Origin: Streptomyces sp. NBC_01298
GTDB lineage: Bacteria > Actinomycetota > Actinomycetes > Streptomycetales > Streptomycetaceae
Direction: 5' to 3'
DNA: 64,000 nt
Assembly (NCBI RefSeq): GCF_035978755.1
Contig: NZ_CP108414.1
Coordinates: 2,294,001-2,358,000 of the forward strand
Position 1 is the stretch's first letter. The number at the start of each line of letters is the position of its first letter. Both the position numbers and the translations under genes were made by a program. Shown in pieces: positions 38,781 through 47,604 of this stretch. The notes under the pieces were generated by a model. That model worked only from the letters and a program-made list of their open reading frames with translations, was not told the origin of the DNA and ran no database searches.

Positions 38781-38926
38781 CAGGCCGTGGCCATGTCGCA
38801 TCGGGCACAGTGCAGGGCCATCCGGGAGCCGCTGAGGTCTTCGGACGTCAGGAAGTACAGGCGGCCCGGCACGGTGAGCACCCCGGTGCTGCTCGGGGCG
38901 GTCGCGGTGATGTCCACGGCCAGCAC
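38780..38926 (-). CDS. Small CxxC protein, possible first half of a split zinc ribbon
   Basis: A 48-residue frame from GTG 38926 (or GTG 38917) follows the DUF4239-type gene by 12 bases. It includes LTVPGRLYFLTSEDLSGSRM and ends ALHCARCDMATA. The Cys-x-x-Cys is a typical half of a zinc ribbon and the other half lies in the next frame. It is too short to assign a function. Confidence 0.4.
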   Translation of the reverse strand: MLAVDITATAPSSTGVLTVPGRLYFLTSEDLSGSRMALHCARCDMATA

Positions 38927-38938
38927 GGTACGGGGCGG

Positions 38939-39739
38939 TCAGGCCGCCCTGCGGTTGCCTTGGTTGTCGCAGGGCAGGTCGGCGGCCGGGTGGTTCATGG
39001 TGAAGTCGCGGGTGGCCTGGCGTTCGACCTCGGCGATCGCGGTCGGCTCGACGTTGATGATGCCGCCGAAGGGCCGGTCGACGTCGCGGATGATGCACAG
39101 CGCTGTCGTCAGCAGTGCGGTGATGATGACGAGGGTGATGAGCTGGCCGCGGTTGTTGCGGCGGGGCAGACAGACGCCGAGGGCGATGACGGTGATGGCC
39201 AGGGTGGCGAGGAGGAACCACAGGATGACTCCGGGGATGCTCGCCGTCGCCTGCGTGAGGCGTTCCTCCCGCTCCTCGGACCGCTTGTTGTCAGCGGCGA
39301 TGAGCATGCCAAAGACCGGCTTGCCCTCCACCTCACGGAAGACCCGGCGCAGGTCGGTGGACCACACGCTGGGCGCCGCCGAGCCGTGCCCGTCAGCCAT
39401 CGCGGGCCACTCCTGGGTGCGTACGGCACGCGCGTAGCAGACCGCGTCCGCCTGGACCTCGGCCCGCTGCGCCGCGGGAGCGTACTCGGCGGATTCGACG
39501 AGCTGGTCGACGGCGCGGGCTTCGCCGCGCGCGGCGACCTCGGCCTTGCCGTAGGAGCCGTTGGCGGTGACCAGGACGAAGGCGAGCAGTAGCACGGTTA
39601 GCGTGAGCAGCGGCCCGACCAGATCCTTCACTGCCATGCCGGTGTCGTCGTCCTCGTTGAGGAGCCGCGGGCGCAGGTAGCGGTTGGCGGCGAGGCCGGC
39701 GAGCAGGGCGAGTACGGCGACGACGATGACAAGGGCCAC
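38939..39739 (-). CDS. DUF4239-type integral membrane protein
   Basis: The 266 residues have two N-terminal membrane segments (VIVVAVLALLAGLAA and LLTLTVLLLAFVLVTAN) and two near the C-terminus (ILWFLLATLAITVIALGV and LITLVIITALLTTALCI), with a soluble central region of about 110 residues. This layout and the RDVDRPFGG segment match the DUF4239 family of unknown role. The GTG at 39739 has GGAGG nine bases upstream. It is on the same strand as the small zinc-ribbon frames. The following gap, 39740-40022, shows no gene. Confidence 0.75.
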   Translation of the reverse strand: MALVIVVAVLALLAGLAANRYLRPRLLNEDDDTGMAVKDLVGPLLTLTVLLLAFVLVTANGSYGKAEVAARGEARAVDQLVESAEYAPAAQRAEVQADAVCYARAVRTQEWPAMADGHGSAAPSVWSTDLRRVFREVEGKPVFGMLIAADNKRSEEREERLTQATASIPGVILWFLLATLAITVIALGVCLPRRNNRGQLITLVIITALLTTALCIIRDVDRPFGGIINVEPTAIAEVERQATRDFTMNHPAADLPCDNQGNRRAA

Positions 39740-40022
39740 GGACGGACACCTCCGGGGAGCAAGTGAGAAGACCCCGGGTGTGCGGGGCGCCGGGATCATG
39801 TCCCGCGCGGTGTGCCGCCCCCAACAGGGGAAACGTCTCCTCACCTCCGAATGAGGGACACCCTGTATGCCAGACGCTCCAACCCCCGCCGGCCCTGGCA
39901 GCCCATGCAGCCGGCCTGCCCAAGCCCAGGCCGCACGTCCGCCAGCTGCCCGGTCAACGCATGCAGAGCTGCGCCGGGGGCTGGCCGGACGGGTGAAGGC
40001 GAGCCCCTGCCGCGCGCCGCGC

Positions 40023-40697
40023 TCAGTCGTAGAGCAGGGAGGCGGAGGACGTGGTCGGGCCCTGGCGGTCGGGTGTGGTGTAGGCGAAGTTGAGGACGGT
40101 ACGCCGTACCCCCGGGCGTCCCAGTGGGGTGACTCGGTGGGCGGTGAGGTCGCTGCGCAGGAGGTATCCGTCGGCCGGCTGGTGGTGCACACGCCGGGTG
40201 CCGGGTGCGTCGAGGGCGGCGAGATCACTGCGTCCTGGGTGGAATTCGAGGAGTCCGCCATCGGTGGGGCGGGGCGGGGCTTCGAGGAAGAGGACCAGGG
40301 CGAGGGGGTAGTCGTCGGTGTGGGCGCCGTGGGTGTCCCCGGGCCGGTGCAGGACATTGAGGACGTGCCGCTCGACGGGGTCGTGGACGGCGACGACGGT
40401 CTCGTCCAGGAGTGAGGAGAGCAGCCGCATCACACCCTGGTCTTGGTAGGTCTGTGTGATGAGGGGTGAGGTGCGGGCGATGTGGTCTCCGCCGAGGGTG
40501 GTCATGTGGCGGGGGCTGTCGTCCATGCACGGCATGCGGAAGTCCCGCCGCACGGCGGCCGCCTCGAGCCGGCCGGCTTCGTTTCCGAGGTCGGCGAGCC
40601 CGGTGGGCGTGATGAGTTGGGGCAGGGGGAGGTAGCCGTCGGCGGTGAACTGCCGGCGCAGGGATGTCCAGCGGGGGGATGCGGGCAACGAGAACAC
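40023..40697 (-). CDS. 2-oxoglutarate/Fe(II)-dependent oxygenase
   Basis: The 224 residues show the iron-binding facial triad of this superfamily: His and Asp in GAHTDDYPLALVLF and a distal His in LTAHRVTPLG, with an Arg for 2-oxoglutarate in GVRRTVLNFAY. The Asp is present, so it is a hydroxylase rather than a halogenase. I place the start at GTG 40697 (FSLPASPRW), though a TTG at 40730 gives 11 more residues. It is divergent from the flavoprotein gene across a region with a run of 15 G. The substrate is unknown; amino acids or acyl-amino acids are typical for related enzymes. Confidence 0.75.
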   Translation of the reverse strand: MFSLPASPRWTSLRRQFTADGYLPLPQLITPTGLADLGNEAGRLEAAAVRRDFRMPCMDDSPRHMTTLGGDHIARTSPLITQTYQDQGVMRLLSSLLDETVVAVHDPVERHVLNVLHRPGDTHGAHTDDYPLALVLFLEAPPRPTDGGLLEFHPGRSDLAALDAPGTRRVHHQPADGYLLRSDLTAHRVTPLGRPGVRRTVLNFAYTTPDRQGPTTSSASLLYD

Positions 40698-40812
40698 GGC
40701 CGATGCATCCCTCAGGCCCGGAAGGGACAAACCCGGCCTCGACCATCTGGATGCGTCCGCCCGCCGGACTGACCGGGTCGTCTCCGATCGGTCCGCCGGG
40801 CGAACCGCTGCC

Positions 40813-40827
40813 GGGGGGGGGGGGGGG
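40813..40827. repeat. Run of 15 G in a divergent promoter
   Basis: An uninterrupted G15 tract followed by CCC, within the 345-base gap between the oxygenase and the flavoprotein gene (40698-41042). Length may vary by slippage, or be uncertain in the assembly. The rest of this gap shows no gene. Confidence 0.9.
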
Positions 40828-41042
40828 CCCAGCAGGCCGGCCCACGAAACCGGCTGCCGCGGCCAGGTGTCAGGTGGCGGACCGCGTGGCGTGCGGGCTG
40901 CCGGCTAGACCTGAGATGTCCCGCTGCAGGGTGGCCTGGAGTGGTCTTGATCTTGGGTTGGAGCGGTGGCTGTATGGCTGGGTTGGCCCGGGGCGGGAGC
41001 GGCGCGACGGCCGCGGGACCGAGGCGACGGGATGGGGCGGTC

Positions 41043-42626
41043 GTGGCGGTGCGGGGTGTGGACGTGCTGGTGGTCGGGGCCGGGGTGGTGGGCCGTTCGA
41101 TCGCGTTTGCACTGGCCGCGGCGGAGCCGTCCGTGCGGGTCGTACTGGCCGGTGCGGCCGGCGGCGCGGGAGCATCGCGGGCGGCGGGCGCGATGCTCGG
41201 CGCTCTCGGCGAGGTCACCGATCTGGCTGCACGGACCTGGCACGGGCGGTTGCGCACCGACCTTGCGGTCACGGCAGCCGCCCGGTGGCCGGTTTGGCGG
41301 CAGCAGGTACGCGACCGCGCGGGCACTGGTGCCCCGCCGGGGGACGGATACGGCTCCGGCACGTTCGTCATCCTGAACTCAGCCTCCTCGGCTCTGGACG
41401 ACGCCTCCTTCACCGCGATCAGCCGGGCTGCGGCCGAACACAACTTGGGGTGTCGTGCGACGGTCCCGTCGGACATCCCCGGACATCATCCGCTGGACAA
41501 CGACCGCGCCCTGCGCGCCTGGTACCTCCCCGAGGAGGGATTCCTCGACGCCCGGGCCTGGCTGACCACCCTGGACGCCGCCTTGGCCGCTCTCCCGAAC
41601 GTGACCCACACACCGGCCGGCACCCTCACCGCCCCGCCTGCCGACGGCTACCTCCTCGATACCCCCGCCGGCGCCTTCCGCGCCCCGCGCGTAGTGGTGG
41701 CGGCCGGCGCCTGGACCACCCCGGTCCTCCAAGCCGTGGACCCGCACCTGCCGGTCGTCCCGGTCCTGGCCGCAGCCGGAACCGCCCTGACCGTCACCGG
41801 GCAGGGCCCCCTTCCCGCCGTGATCCGCACTCCCAACCGGGCCTACGCCTGCGGCCTGCACACCGTCCCGCAGGCAGACGGCTCCCGCTACATCGGCGCC
41901 AGCGCCCACCCCAGCCTGACCCCGGTCCCCCGTCCCACGGCCGGAGCCCTGCGCTTCCTCCTCGATGCCGCGCTCGGCCAGCTCGACCACCGTCTGGCCA
42001 CAGCCGCCGTCGCGTACACCCATCACGGCAACCGGCCCATCGCCCTGGACGGGCACCCCGTCATCGGCCCCACCCCCAAAGACGGCCTGTGGGTGGCCTC
42101 GGGCACCCACCGCGACGGCCTCCACCTCTCCCCCCTCATCGCGGCCACCCTGGCCGACGCCCTCCTGGCCCCCACCGGCACCGCCACGGCCCTGCCCGGC
42201 CCGCTCGCCGCGTTCATACCTTCCCGCCCGCTGATCACGGATCTCACCGCCAAGGAGGCGGCGACCGAGGCCGCAATTCACCACAGGGCGCTCGCGGCCG
42301 AGGCCCGCATGCGCCCGCCCCTGACCGGGGCGTGGCCCCGGATGCTGGCCGATTCGTACCAGGCCCTGATGGAGAGCGCGTACGCGGCCATGCCCGACGG
42401 GTACGTCCCACCTCCGGACCTTGCCCCCTGGCCTACGAGGAGAGCGGGGCCGCTCTCGCGGAACTGGCCGCCGCCCACCTGGACCGCCACAGCGCCCATT
42501 TCGGGTAGGCCGACGGCACGGCCGCAGCGTTCCGCCGTTCCGCGCCGGGCATGGTCGTGGCCACACCGGCCCAAGGGCGGCGGGGTCAAGGTCCAGCCGC
42601 CCGGCCTGGGCGAACTGAGAGGGTGA
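41043..42626 (+). CDS. FAD-dependent amino-acid-oxidase-like protein, C-terminal frameshift
   Basis: It belongs to the D-amino-acid oxidase/glycine oxidase (ThiO-like) family. The N-terminus has the dinucleotide loop VDVLVVGAGVVGRSIAFALA, and late in the protein HHGNRPIALDGHPVIGPTPKDGLWVASGTHRDG marks the FAD domain (quoted in parts). The start chosen is GTG 41043; ATG 40974 is an alternative. At 42424-42428 the sequence has C5; one more C would restore the reading LAPLAYEESGAALAELAAAH and a stop at 42508. The actual frame instead runs into a Trp/Arg/Pro-rich tail to 42626. The oxidase fold itself is complete. It is not in a thiamine locus, so the substrate is not known; it may oxidise an amino acid in the lipid pathway. 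Confidence 0.75.
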   Translation: MAVRGVDVLVVGAGVVGRSIAFALAAAEPSVRVVLAGAAGGAGASRAAGAMLGALGEVTDLAARTWHGRLRTDLAVTAAARWPVWRQQVRDRAGTGAPPGDGYGSGTFVILNSASSALDDASFTAISRAAAEHNLGCRATVPSDIPGHHPLDNDRALRAWYLPEEGFLDARAWLTTLDAALAALPNVTHTPAGTLTAPPADGYLLDTPAGAFRAPRVVVAAGAWTTPVLQAVDPHLPVVPVLAAAGTALTVTGQGPLPAVIRTPNRAYACGLHTVPQADGSRYIGASAHPSLTPVPRPTAGALRFLLDAALGQLDHRLATAAVAYTHHGNRPIALDGHPVIGPTPKDGLWVASGTHRDGLHLSPLIAATLADALLAPTGTATALPGPLAAFIPSRPLITDLTAKEAATEAAIHHRALAAEARMRPPLTGAWPRMLADSYQALMESAYAAMPDGYVPPPDLAPWPTRRAGPLSRNWPPPTWTATAPISGRPTARPQRSAVPRRAWSWPHRPKGGGVKVQPPGLGELRG

Positions 42627-42636
42627 CGGGCCGGCG

Positions 42637-43311
42637 CTAGGCCAGGAGGAATGCGGCTGCGGTGGTGGCGCCGACGCTGGCGCCGGCGGCGGTCTGGGCG
42701 ATGCTGTGGTAGGTCAAGGCGACGCGGGACCAGCACACTGCCAGGGTGAGGCCGTAGGCGAGGAGCCACCACGGGGAGTGAGTCACGGCAAGCATCGCGG
42801 GGATCGCGGAGGCGACCGCGCTGTCGACGCTGATCTTCCAGACGTGGTTGACGGCCAGCAGGACGACCGTCATAGCCCACAGGGCGAGCATCGCGAGGAG
42901 GATCCCGGTGGGGGCGTGGCCGAGGATCATGATGATCGAGCCGAGGCCGATGGAGGCCAGGATGACCAGGAAGATCGGGGGGCGCTTGGTGCGGTCGACG
43001 ATGTTTCGGTCTTCCCAGGTGCCGCGCTTGCGTTCCCACTGGATGTAGGCCGCGGGAACGATCCCGGCGCACAGGGCGCCGAGCAGCCCCCAGGGAATGC
43101 CGCTCCAGTTGCCGGCGGCGGCCAGCCCGATGCCCGGCATGCCGACGAGCAGAACGTTGCGCGGCTGGAGCACGTCAGTGACGGTCCGGGCCACCGTAGT
43201 GCGGTCCGCACGCCCATCCCCCTCAAGGCGAGGCTGCCCGTCCGGCTGGTGTGGCTGCTGGTGTTCGTGTGTGTCGGCAAGCACGGGTCCGTCAGACGGT
43301 GTGGCGGTCAT
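42637..43311 (-). CDS. PAP2-like membrane phosphatase-type protein
   Basis: The 224 residues start with a hydrophilic His/Gln-rich tail of about 45 residues, then five to six membrane segments (for example FLVILASIGLGSIIMILG and LLAMLALWAMTVVLLAVNHVWKIS). The KxxxxSxH-like parts HVWKISVDSAVAS and the late SRVALTYHSIAQ fit a PAP2/phosphatidate-phosphatase-like layout with Arg/His residues; the match is moderate. The ATG at 43311 follows GAGGAAGAAGGAC. It begins 32 bases from the cis-prenyltransferase stop on the same strand, so the two form a pair: one makes a polyprenyl diphosphate and the other may remove phosphate. Confidence 0.7.
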   Translation of the reverse strand: MTATPSDGPVLADTHEHQQPHQPDGQPRLEGDGRADRTTVARTVTDVLQPRNVLLVGMPGIGLAAAGNWSGIPWGLLGALCAGIVPAAYIQWERKRGTWEDRNIVDRTKRPPIFLVILASIGLGSIIMILGHAPTGILLAMLALWAMTVVLLAVNHVWKISVDSAVASAIPAMLAVTHSPWWLLAYGLTLAVCWSRVALTYHSIAQTAAGASVGATTAAAFLLA

Positions 43312-43343
43312 GTCCTTCTTCCTCTGCAGCATCGTCGTCGGGC

Positions 43344-44078
43344 CTACAGTCCCAGCCGTCGCTGTCGCGAGGCGTAACTTTCCAGCGCCTGGCGCAGGTC
43401 TTCCCGGGTGAAGTCGGGCCACAACCGCTCGCAGAAGTACAGCTCCGACTGCGTTGTCTGCCAGGTCAGATACCCCGACAAACGCTGCTCGCCCGAGGTG
43501 CGGATCACCAGGTCCGGGTCCGCGAGCCCGGCCGTGCCCAGGTGGGACGCGAACTCCCCCTCCCACCAGGACAGATCCCCGGCCGACTCCTGTGGCCCCC
43601 GGTCGCGGAACTTTTCCGCCAGGGACCGGGCCGCGGCGACGATCTCCCGCCGGCCGTCGTAGGCCACAGCGATATTGGCCTGCACTCCCTCCACCTGCTC
43701 GGTGCGCCGCTGCACGTCCTCGAACGCGGCCGCGACAGGCGCGGGCAGCAACTCCAGGGCTCCGATCACCCGGACCCGCCAGCGCTGCGCCTCGGCGAGA
43801 CGCTCGCACAGGCTGATGAACGACTCGTAGAGACCGGCCAGCTCCTGGGGGCTGCGCTGCAGGTTCCTGATGGACAGGATCCACTGCGTCACCATGGCGA
43901 CCCCTTCCTCCTCGCACCACTGCAGGACATCAGGGATCTTCCCGATGCCGTAGCGGTGCCCCTCGGGCACGCTGAGACCACGCTGGGCAGCCCAGCGCCG
44001 ATTGCCGTCGAGAACGAGAGCGACATGCGCCGGCACCCCCGGGCGCACAGCGGCAGTGAGTACGGACGGTTCGGTCAT
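43344..44078 (-). CDS. Cis-prenyltransferase (undecaprenyl-diphosphate synthase family)
   Basis: It extends an allylic diphosphate with isopentenyl diphosphate to give a Z-polyprenyl diphosphate. The 244 residues include the catalytic VLDGNRRWAAQRG near residue 23 and the C-terminal RTSGEQRLSGYLTWQTTQSE region with the usual Arg and Ser. The primary UppS normally sits in a housekeeping locus; this copy lies in an accessory region with a PAP2-type gene, so it may make a dedicated prenyl chain of unknown length. The ATG at 44078 follows GGGAGCCGCC. The gap to the cold-shock gene (44079-44756) shows no gene except a terminator. Confidence 0.9.
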   Translation of the reverse strand: MTEPSVLTAAVRPGVPAHVALVLDGNRRWAAQRGLSVPEGHRYGIGKIPDVLQWCEEEGVAMVTQWILSIRNLQRSPQELAGLYESFISLCERLAEAQRWRVRVIGALELLPAPVAAAFEDVQRRTEQVEGVQANIAVAYDGRREIVAAARSLAEKFRDRGPQESAGDLSWWEGEFASHLGTAGLADPDLVIRTSGEQRLSGYLTWQTTQSELYFCERLWPDFTREDLRQALESYASRQRRLGL

Positions 44079-44612
44079 GGCGGCTCCCAACCAAAGGCAA
44101 CGGAAAAGACAAAAATGCAACAGGCCCACGAACAAGGAGGACACGGCACCTCGTGGGACCACGGAATCACTGCTCCAGGAACCCGGTGCCACGGAAGCTG
44201 GATCGGGTCACACCGCCAACTGTGCGGAGGAGACGGGTGCAGTGGGGAGAGTCACGTGAGCGGGCGCGTGATCTTCATCCACACGTGTGAATACGCCGCC
44301 TCGTGGCAATGGGCGGACACCGCTGTGGGGTGTGTGAGGATCCCCCTCAGCCTCACGGACGCGGCACCCTTTCACGCCCGGCGTGCAAAGCGCTCAGGCG
44401 GCTGCTCACGCCGGGTTCGAGGCGAGCAGCACCGCTCCACCGCACCGTTCACTCTTGCCGCAGAGATCCCAGGGCGACCTGATGTCCGCGAGGATCCATC
44501 TATCAACTGGCCGCGCACACCGTACCCGGCCCGAGCCAGTCAGGGCCCAGTACCGGGACAGCAGATCAGTTCCTGCTGGCGTCGAGCCGCGAAGCTCTGG
44601 ACTTTGGCACTG

Positions 44613-44640
44613 CCCCTGGCGAGCAACTGCTCGCCAGGGG
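44613..44640 (-). terminator. Hairpin after the cold-shock gene
   Basis: A perfect 13-bp inverted repeat (CCCCTGGCGAGCA / TGCTCGCCAGGGG) with a 2-nt loop, about 116 bases downstream of the cold-shock stop. Open frames in the surrounding 44079-44756 look like noise. Confidence 0.75.
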
Positions 44641-44756
44641 GATCGGTCACTCCCGCTCTGCAGACCAACGAGGCGCCACCACAGCCGACACGGGCTGAAC
44701 ATGGCGATGCCCCACTGGCGACCGAGGGCCGCCGGCGGGGCATCTCTGTGGACGAC

Positions 44757-44960
44757 TCAGACCGGCTGGATGTTCTCCGCCTGCGGGCCCTTCTGACCCT
44801 GCACGACGTCGAACTCGACCTTCTGGCCCTCCTGCAGCTCACGGAAACCCTGGGCGGCGATGTTCGAGTAGTGCGCGAAGACGTCAGCCCCGCCGCCGTC
44901 CTGCTCGATGAAACCGAAGCCCTTCTCGGCGTTGAACCACTTCACGACACCCGTAGCCAT
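44757..44960 (-). CDS. Cold-shock protein (CspA family)
   Basis: The 67 residues form the whole cold-shock domain: RNP-1 [12 protein letters not shown]-2-like DVFAHYSNI, and the start [14 protein letters not shown]. It binds single-stranded RNA or DNA. The ATG at 44960 follows GAGGAGAGC. It is a common, multi-copy gene in Streptomyces and shows no clear link with the lipid genes. The following gap (44961-45274, toward the MmpL stop) has no recognised gene; it must carry the cold-shock promoter. Confidence 0.95.
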   Translation of the reverse strand: MATGVVKWFNAEKGFGFIEQDGGGADVFAHYSNIAAQGFRELQEGQKVEFDVVQGQKGPQAENIQPV

Positions 44961-45274
44961 GCTGCTCTCCTCAACGTACGCAGTCGCCGACGCCCGCATA
45001 CCGCGACCGCCATGCCCGCACCGCACCGCCCGGCCGCGGTCCTGGACGCCGAAACGACCTGTAGCCGCGATCATGGGCGAGCAGCGGCTTGCAACCACGA
45101 CTGCTCCTTGCAACCACGCTATCGCCCCGAGCGCCCGGTGGTTCAGCAGACACGAACACTGGGACGCCGCGGCCCTCTCCGACACCGCCGAAGTCACTTG
45201 CCCTCTGCCCGCGCGCAGATTCCGAGGCGTCACCTTCGGCAAACAGCGCGCGCTGGCCCGTCCTGAACTCGCTG

Positions 45275-47536
45275 TCAGCGCTGCTGTTTCGGAAGACCCC
45301 ACTCGCTCCTCGCACGGCCTTCGGCTCTGGTCCGGCGGATGCGGCGCGACCATTCCGGCAGCCACCAATTCGCCCGACCCGCAAGCTGCATGGCGGCCGG
45401 CACCAGCAACGCGCGGACGAGGGTCGCATCCAGCAGCACGGTCACCGCCAGTCCGGTCCCCAGCAGTTTCAGCGAGGTGATGCGGGACATGGCCAGGGCG
45501 CTCATAGTGATCACCACCACCAGAGACGAGGCACTGATGAGACGTCCGGTGCAGGCCATGCCGTAGACGATCGAGGAACGGCACTCTCCGGTCGCCCTGT
45601 ACTGCTCCTTGATGCGCGACAACAGGAAGACCTCGTAGTCCACGGATAGGCCGAGGGCGATGCAGATCGTCAGCAGGAGCATGCTGATCTCCAGCTGCCC
45701 GGTGACCGTGAAACCGCCCATCCCGAGGCGTCCTTCTTGGAAGACGGGGACCATGCAGCCGATGCCGGCGCTCAGGCTGAGGACGGCAAGGACAACCGTC
45801 TTGATGGAGACGAACAGGCCGCCGGTAAAGGACAGCACCACGAGGAACGCACTGCCCCCGGCCAAGAGGGCGGCCAGCGGAACTCGGCGGGCGAGCTCCG
45901 CCTTCGTGTCCGCCGTACGGGCAGCGGTTCCGCCGACGACCCGGGGAACGAAGGCAGGCAGTGCACGAATCCGCCCCAACACCCGTTCGGATGCGCTCGC
46001 TTGGGAGCCCGAGAGCAGGCGTACGGTCAAGAGCACAGCACCGTCGCGTGCCAAGCGGTGATGTGCCGGAGCCGGCGGGGCGATCCGACTGCCGTCGCGG
46101 TAGGAGCCGGTGACCGTGTCCACCCCGGAGACGCCGTCGATCGACGACAGCCCACGAGCGTAACGGTCCACCCTCGCAGCGACACCCGCCGCCCAGGGAT
46201 CGCCCACGCTCAGCACCACGGGCAGTCTGCTCCCGGCAACCTCCGGAAATTCGGTCCTCACGAGCTCACTGGTCTGTCGCACCTGCGTGGACTCCGGCAG
46301 TACGCGCTCGTCGGCAACACCGAACTGCGCCTTGTTCAACGGCATCGCGCAGCTCAGCAAGAGCACCGCCGCCAAAACACCCCACAGCACAGGGCGCCTG
46401 GTGGCGGCGCTTCCCAGCCGCGCCCACAGCCTGCTGTACCCGGGAACGGTCGGGATCAACTTGGGCGCGTCCAAGGTCTTGTCCGCCTGACACGGCAGCA
46501 CCCTTCGCACCCGGTCGAACAGCCATCGATCCATTCGTGCGGCAGGAAGCATACTGACCCGCAACAGCACCGGGTAGACAAAGACCGCGGTCAACGCGGC
46601 GAAGGCGACCACGGCGATGCCACCGGCTGCCAGTGAACGCAGAAACGGCACCGGAAAGACGAGCAGTGCCGCCAGGCAGGCGATGACCGTGGCGGCTGAG
46701 AACAGCACGGCATGCCCGGCCGACCGGACCGCCATGACGACGGCGTCGGCTACCTCCGCTCCTCGCGCCATCTCCTCACGACAGCGCATCAGAACAAGGA
46801 GGCCGTAGTCCACCGAGAGGCCGAATCCGAGTGCCGCTGTGACGTTGACGGCGAACACGGAGACGGGCATCACGAGCGTTAGTCCGTTCAGCACCGCCAG
46901 CGTCGCCGTGATGGAGACGACCGCGATCACCATCGGCAACAACGCCAGCGCGGCCGAACGCAGGGTCACCATCAGGATGACCAGCACGAAGGGCGCGGCG
47001 GCCATCTCGGCACGGCGTAGGTCCTCTCTGCTCAGCCGGACTGCCTCCGCATTGCTCCACACGGGTCCGGCCACGGCCACGGAGACGCCCCCGTGCGTTC
47101 CCGCCAGGCGCGGGACGATGCGCTGCGCCGTGTTGACCGCCTGCACCCCGCTTCCGGTCAGCTCGACACCGATCAGGGCGGCATGCTCGTCACGAGACAG
47201 CAGAGCGGGCAGTGCCGTGTCCCAATAGCTCCACACCCGTGCCACGCCCGGTTGATCGGCTGCCGCGCGGGCCAAGGCACGGCCCTGGGCGGCCATCTCG
47301 CCATATTTCATCGAGGTTCGGCCGGAGACCAGGAACATCAAATCGGCGGACGGCTGGTCGAATTCTTCTTCAATCACACGGTCAGCCCGGTCGGACTCGG
47401 TCCCGGTGGCGGTGAACCCGGACGGAGTCAACCGGGATGAACACCCGATCACAGCCGGAAGGAGAGCCAGCCCCAGCACCGAGACCAACGCCAGTACCCG
47501 CCACGGATTTCCACGAATCCACTTCACCGTGAGCAT
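45275..47536 (-). CDS. MmpL-family RND lipid exporter
   Basis: It is a 753-residue transporter of the MmpL/actinobacterial RND family. The first membrane segment ([18 protein letters not shown]) is followed by an extracytoplasmic loop of about 110 residues, then five membrane segments with the proton-relay type motif [18 protein letters not shown] second half repeats this ([18 protein letters not shown], then [17 protein letters not shown]). MmpL proteins carry lipids or lipo-conjugates, often beside PapA-type acyltransferases. The ATG at 47536 has no strong ribosome site. It is divergent from the OlsB-like gene with only 68 bases between, which must hold both promoters. It is the best candidate exporter for the product. 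Confidence 0.92.
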   Translation of the reverse strand: MLTVKWIRGNPWRVLALVSVLGLALLPAVIGCSSRLTPSGFTATGTESDRADRVIEEEFDQPSADLMFLVSGRTSMKYGEMAAQGRALARAAADQPGVARVWSYWDTALPALLSRDEHAALIGVELTGSGVQAVNTAQRIVPRLAGTHGGVSVAVAGPVWSNAEAVRLSREDLRRAEMAAAPFVLVILMVTLRSAALALLPMVIAVVSITATLAVLNGLTLVMPVSVFAVNVTAALGFGLSVDYGLLVLMRCREEMARGAEVADAVVMAVRSAGHAVLFSAATVIACLAALLVFPVPFLRSLAAGGIAVVAFAALTAVFVYPVLLRVSMLPAARMDRWLFDRVRRVLPCQADKTLDAPKLIPTVPGYSRLWARLGSAATRRPVLWGVLAAVLLLSCAMPLNKAQFGVADERVLPESTQVRQTSELVRTEFPEVAGSRLPVVLSVGDPWAAGVAARVDRYARGLSSIDGVSGVDTVTGSYRDGSRIAPPAPAHHRLARDGAVLLTVRLLSGSQASASERVLGRIRALPAFVPRVVGGTAARTADTKAELARRVPLAALLAGGSAFLVVLSFTGGLFVSIKTVVLAVLSLSAGIGCMVPVFQEGRLGMGGFTVTGQLEISMLLLTICIALGLSVDYEVFLLSRIKEQYRATGECRSSIVYGMACTGRLISASSLVVVITMSALAMSRITSLKLLGTGLAVTVLLDATLVRALLVPAAMQLAGRANWWLPEWSRRIRRTRAEGRARSEWGLPKQQR

Positions 47537-47604
47537 GGGGAGACTTTACCTATAGGAACGCTCCCCTGCCGGGCATACCCGCGCACTTGCGATAGAAAAG
47601 AGAC

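Noticed and set aside
40023..40697. Iron/2-oxoglutarate-dependent halogenase
   Set aside because: The metal-binding Asp is present (HTD), whereas halogenases have Gly or Ala there.
44079..44756. Plus-strand open frame starting MQQAHEQGGHGTSWDHG
   Set aside because: No family pattern, no good ribosome site, and it runs on as an Arg/Ser/Pro-rich frame through a terminator.
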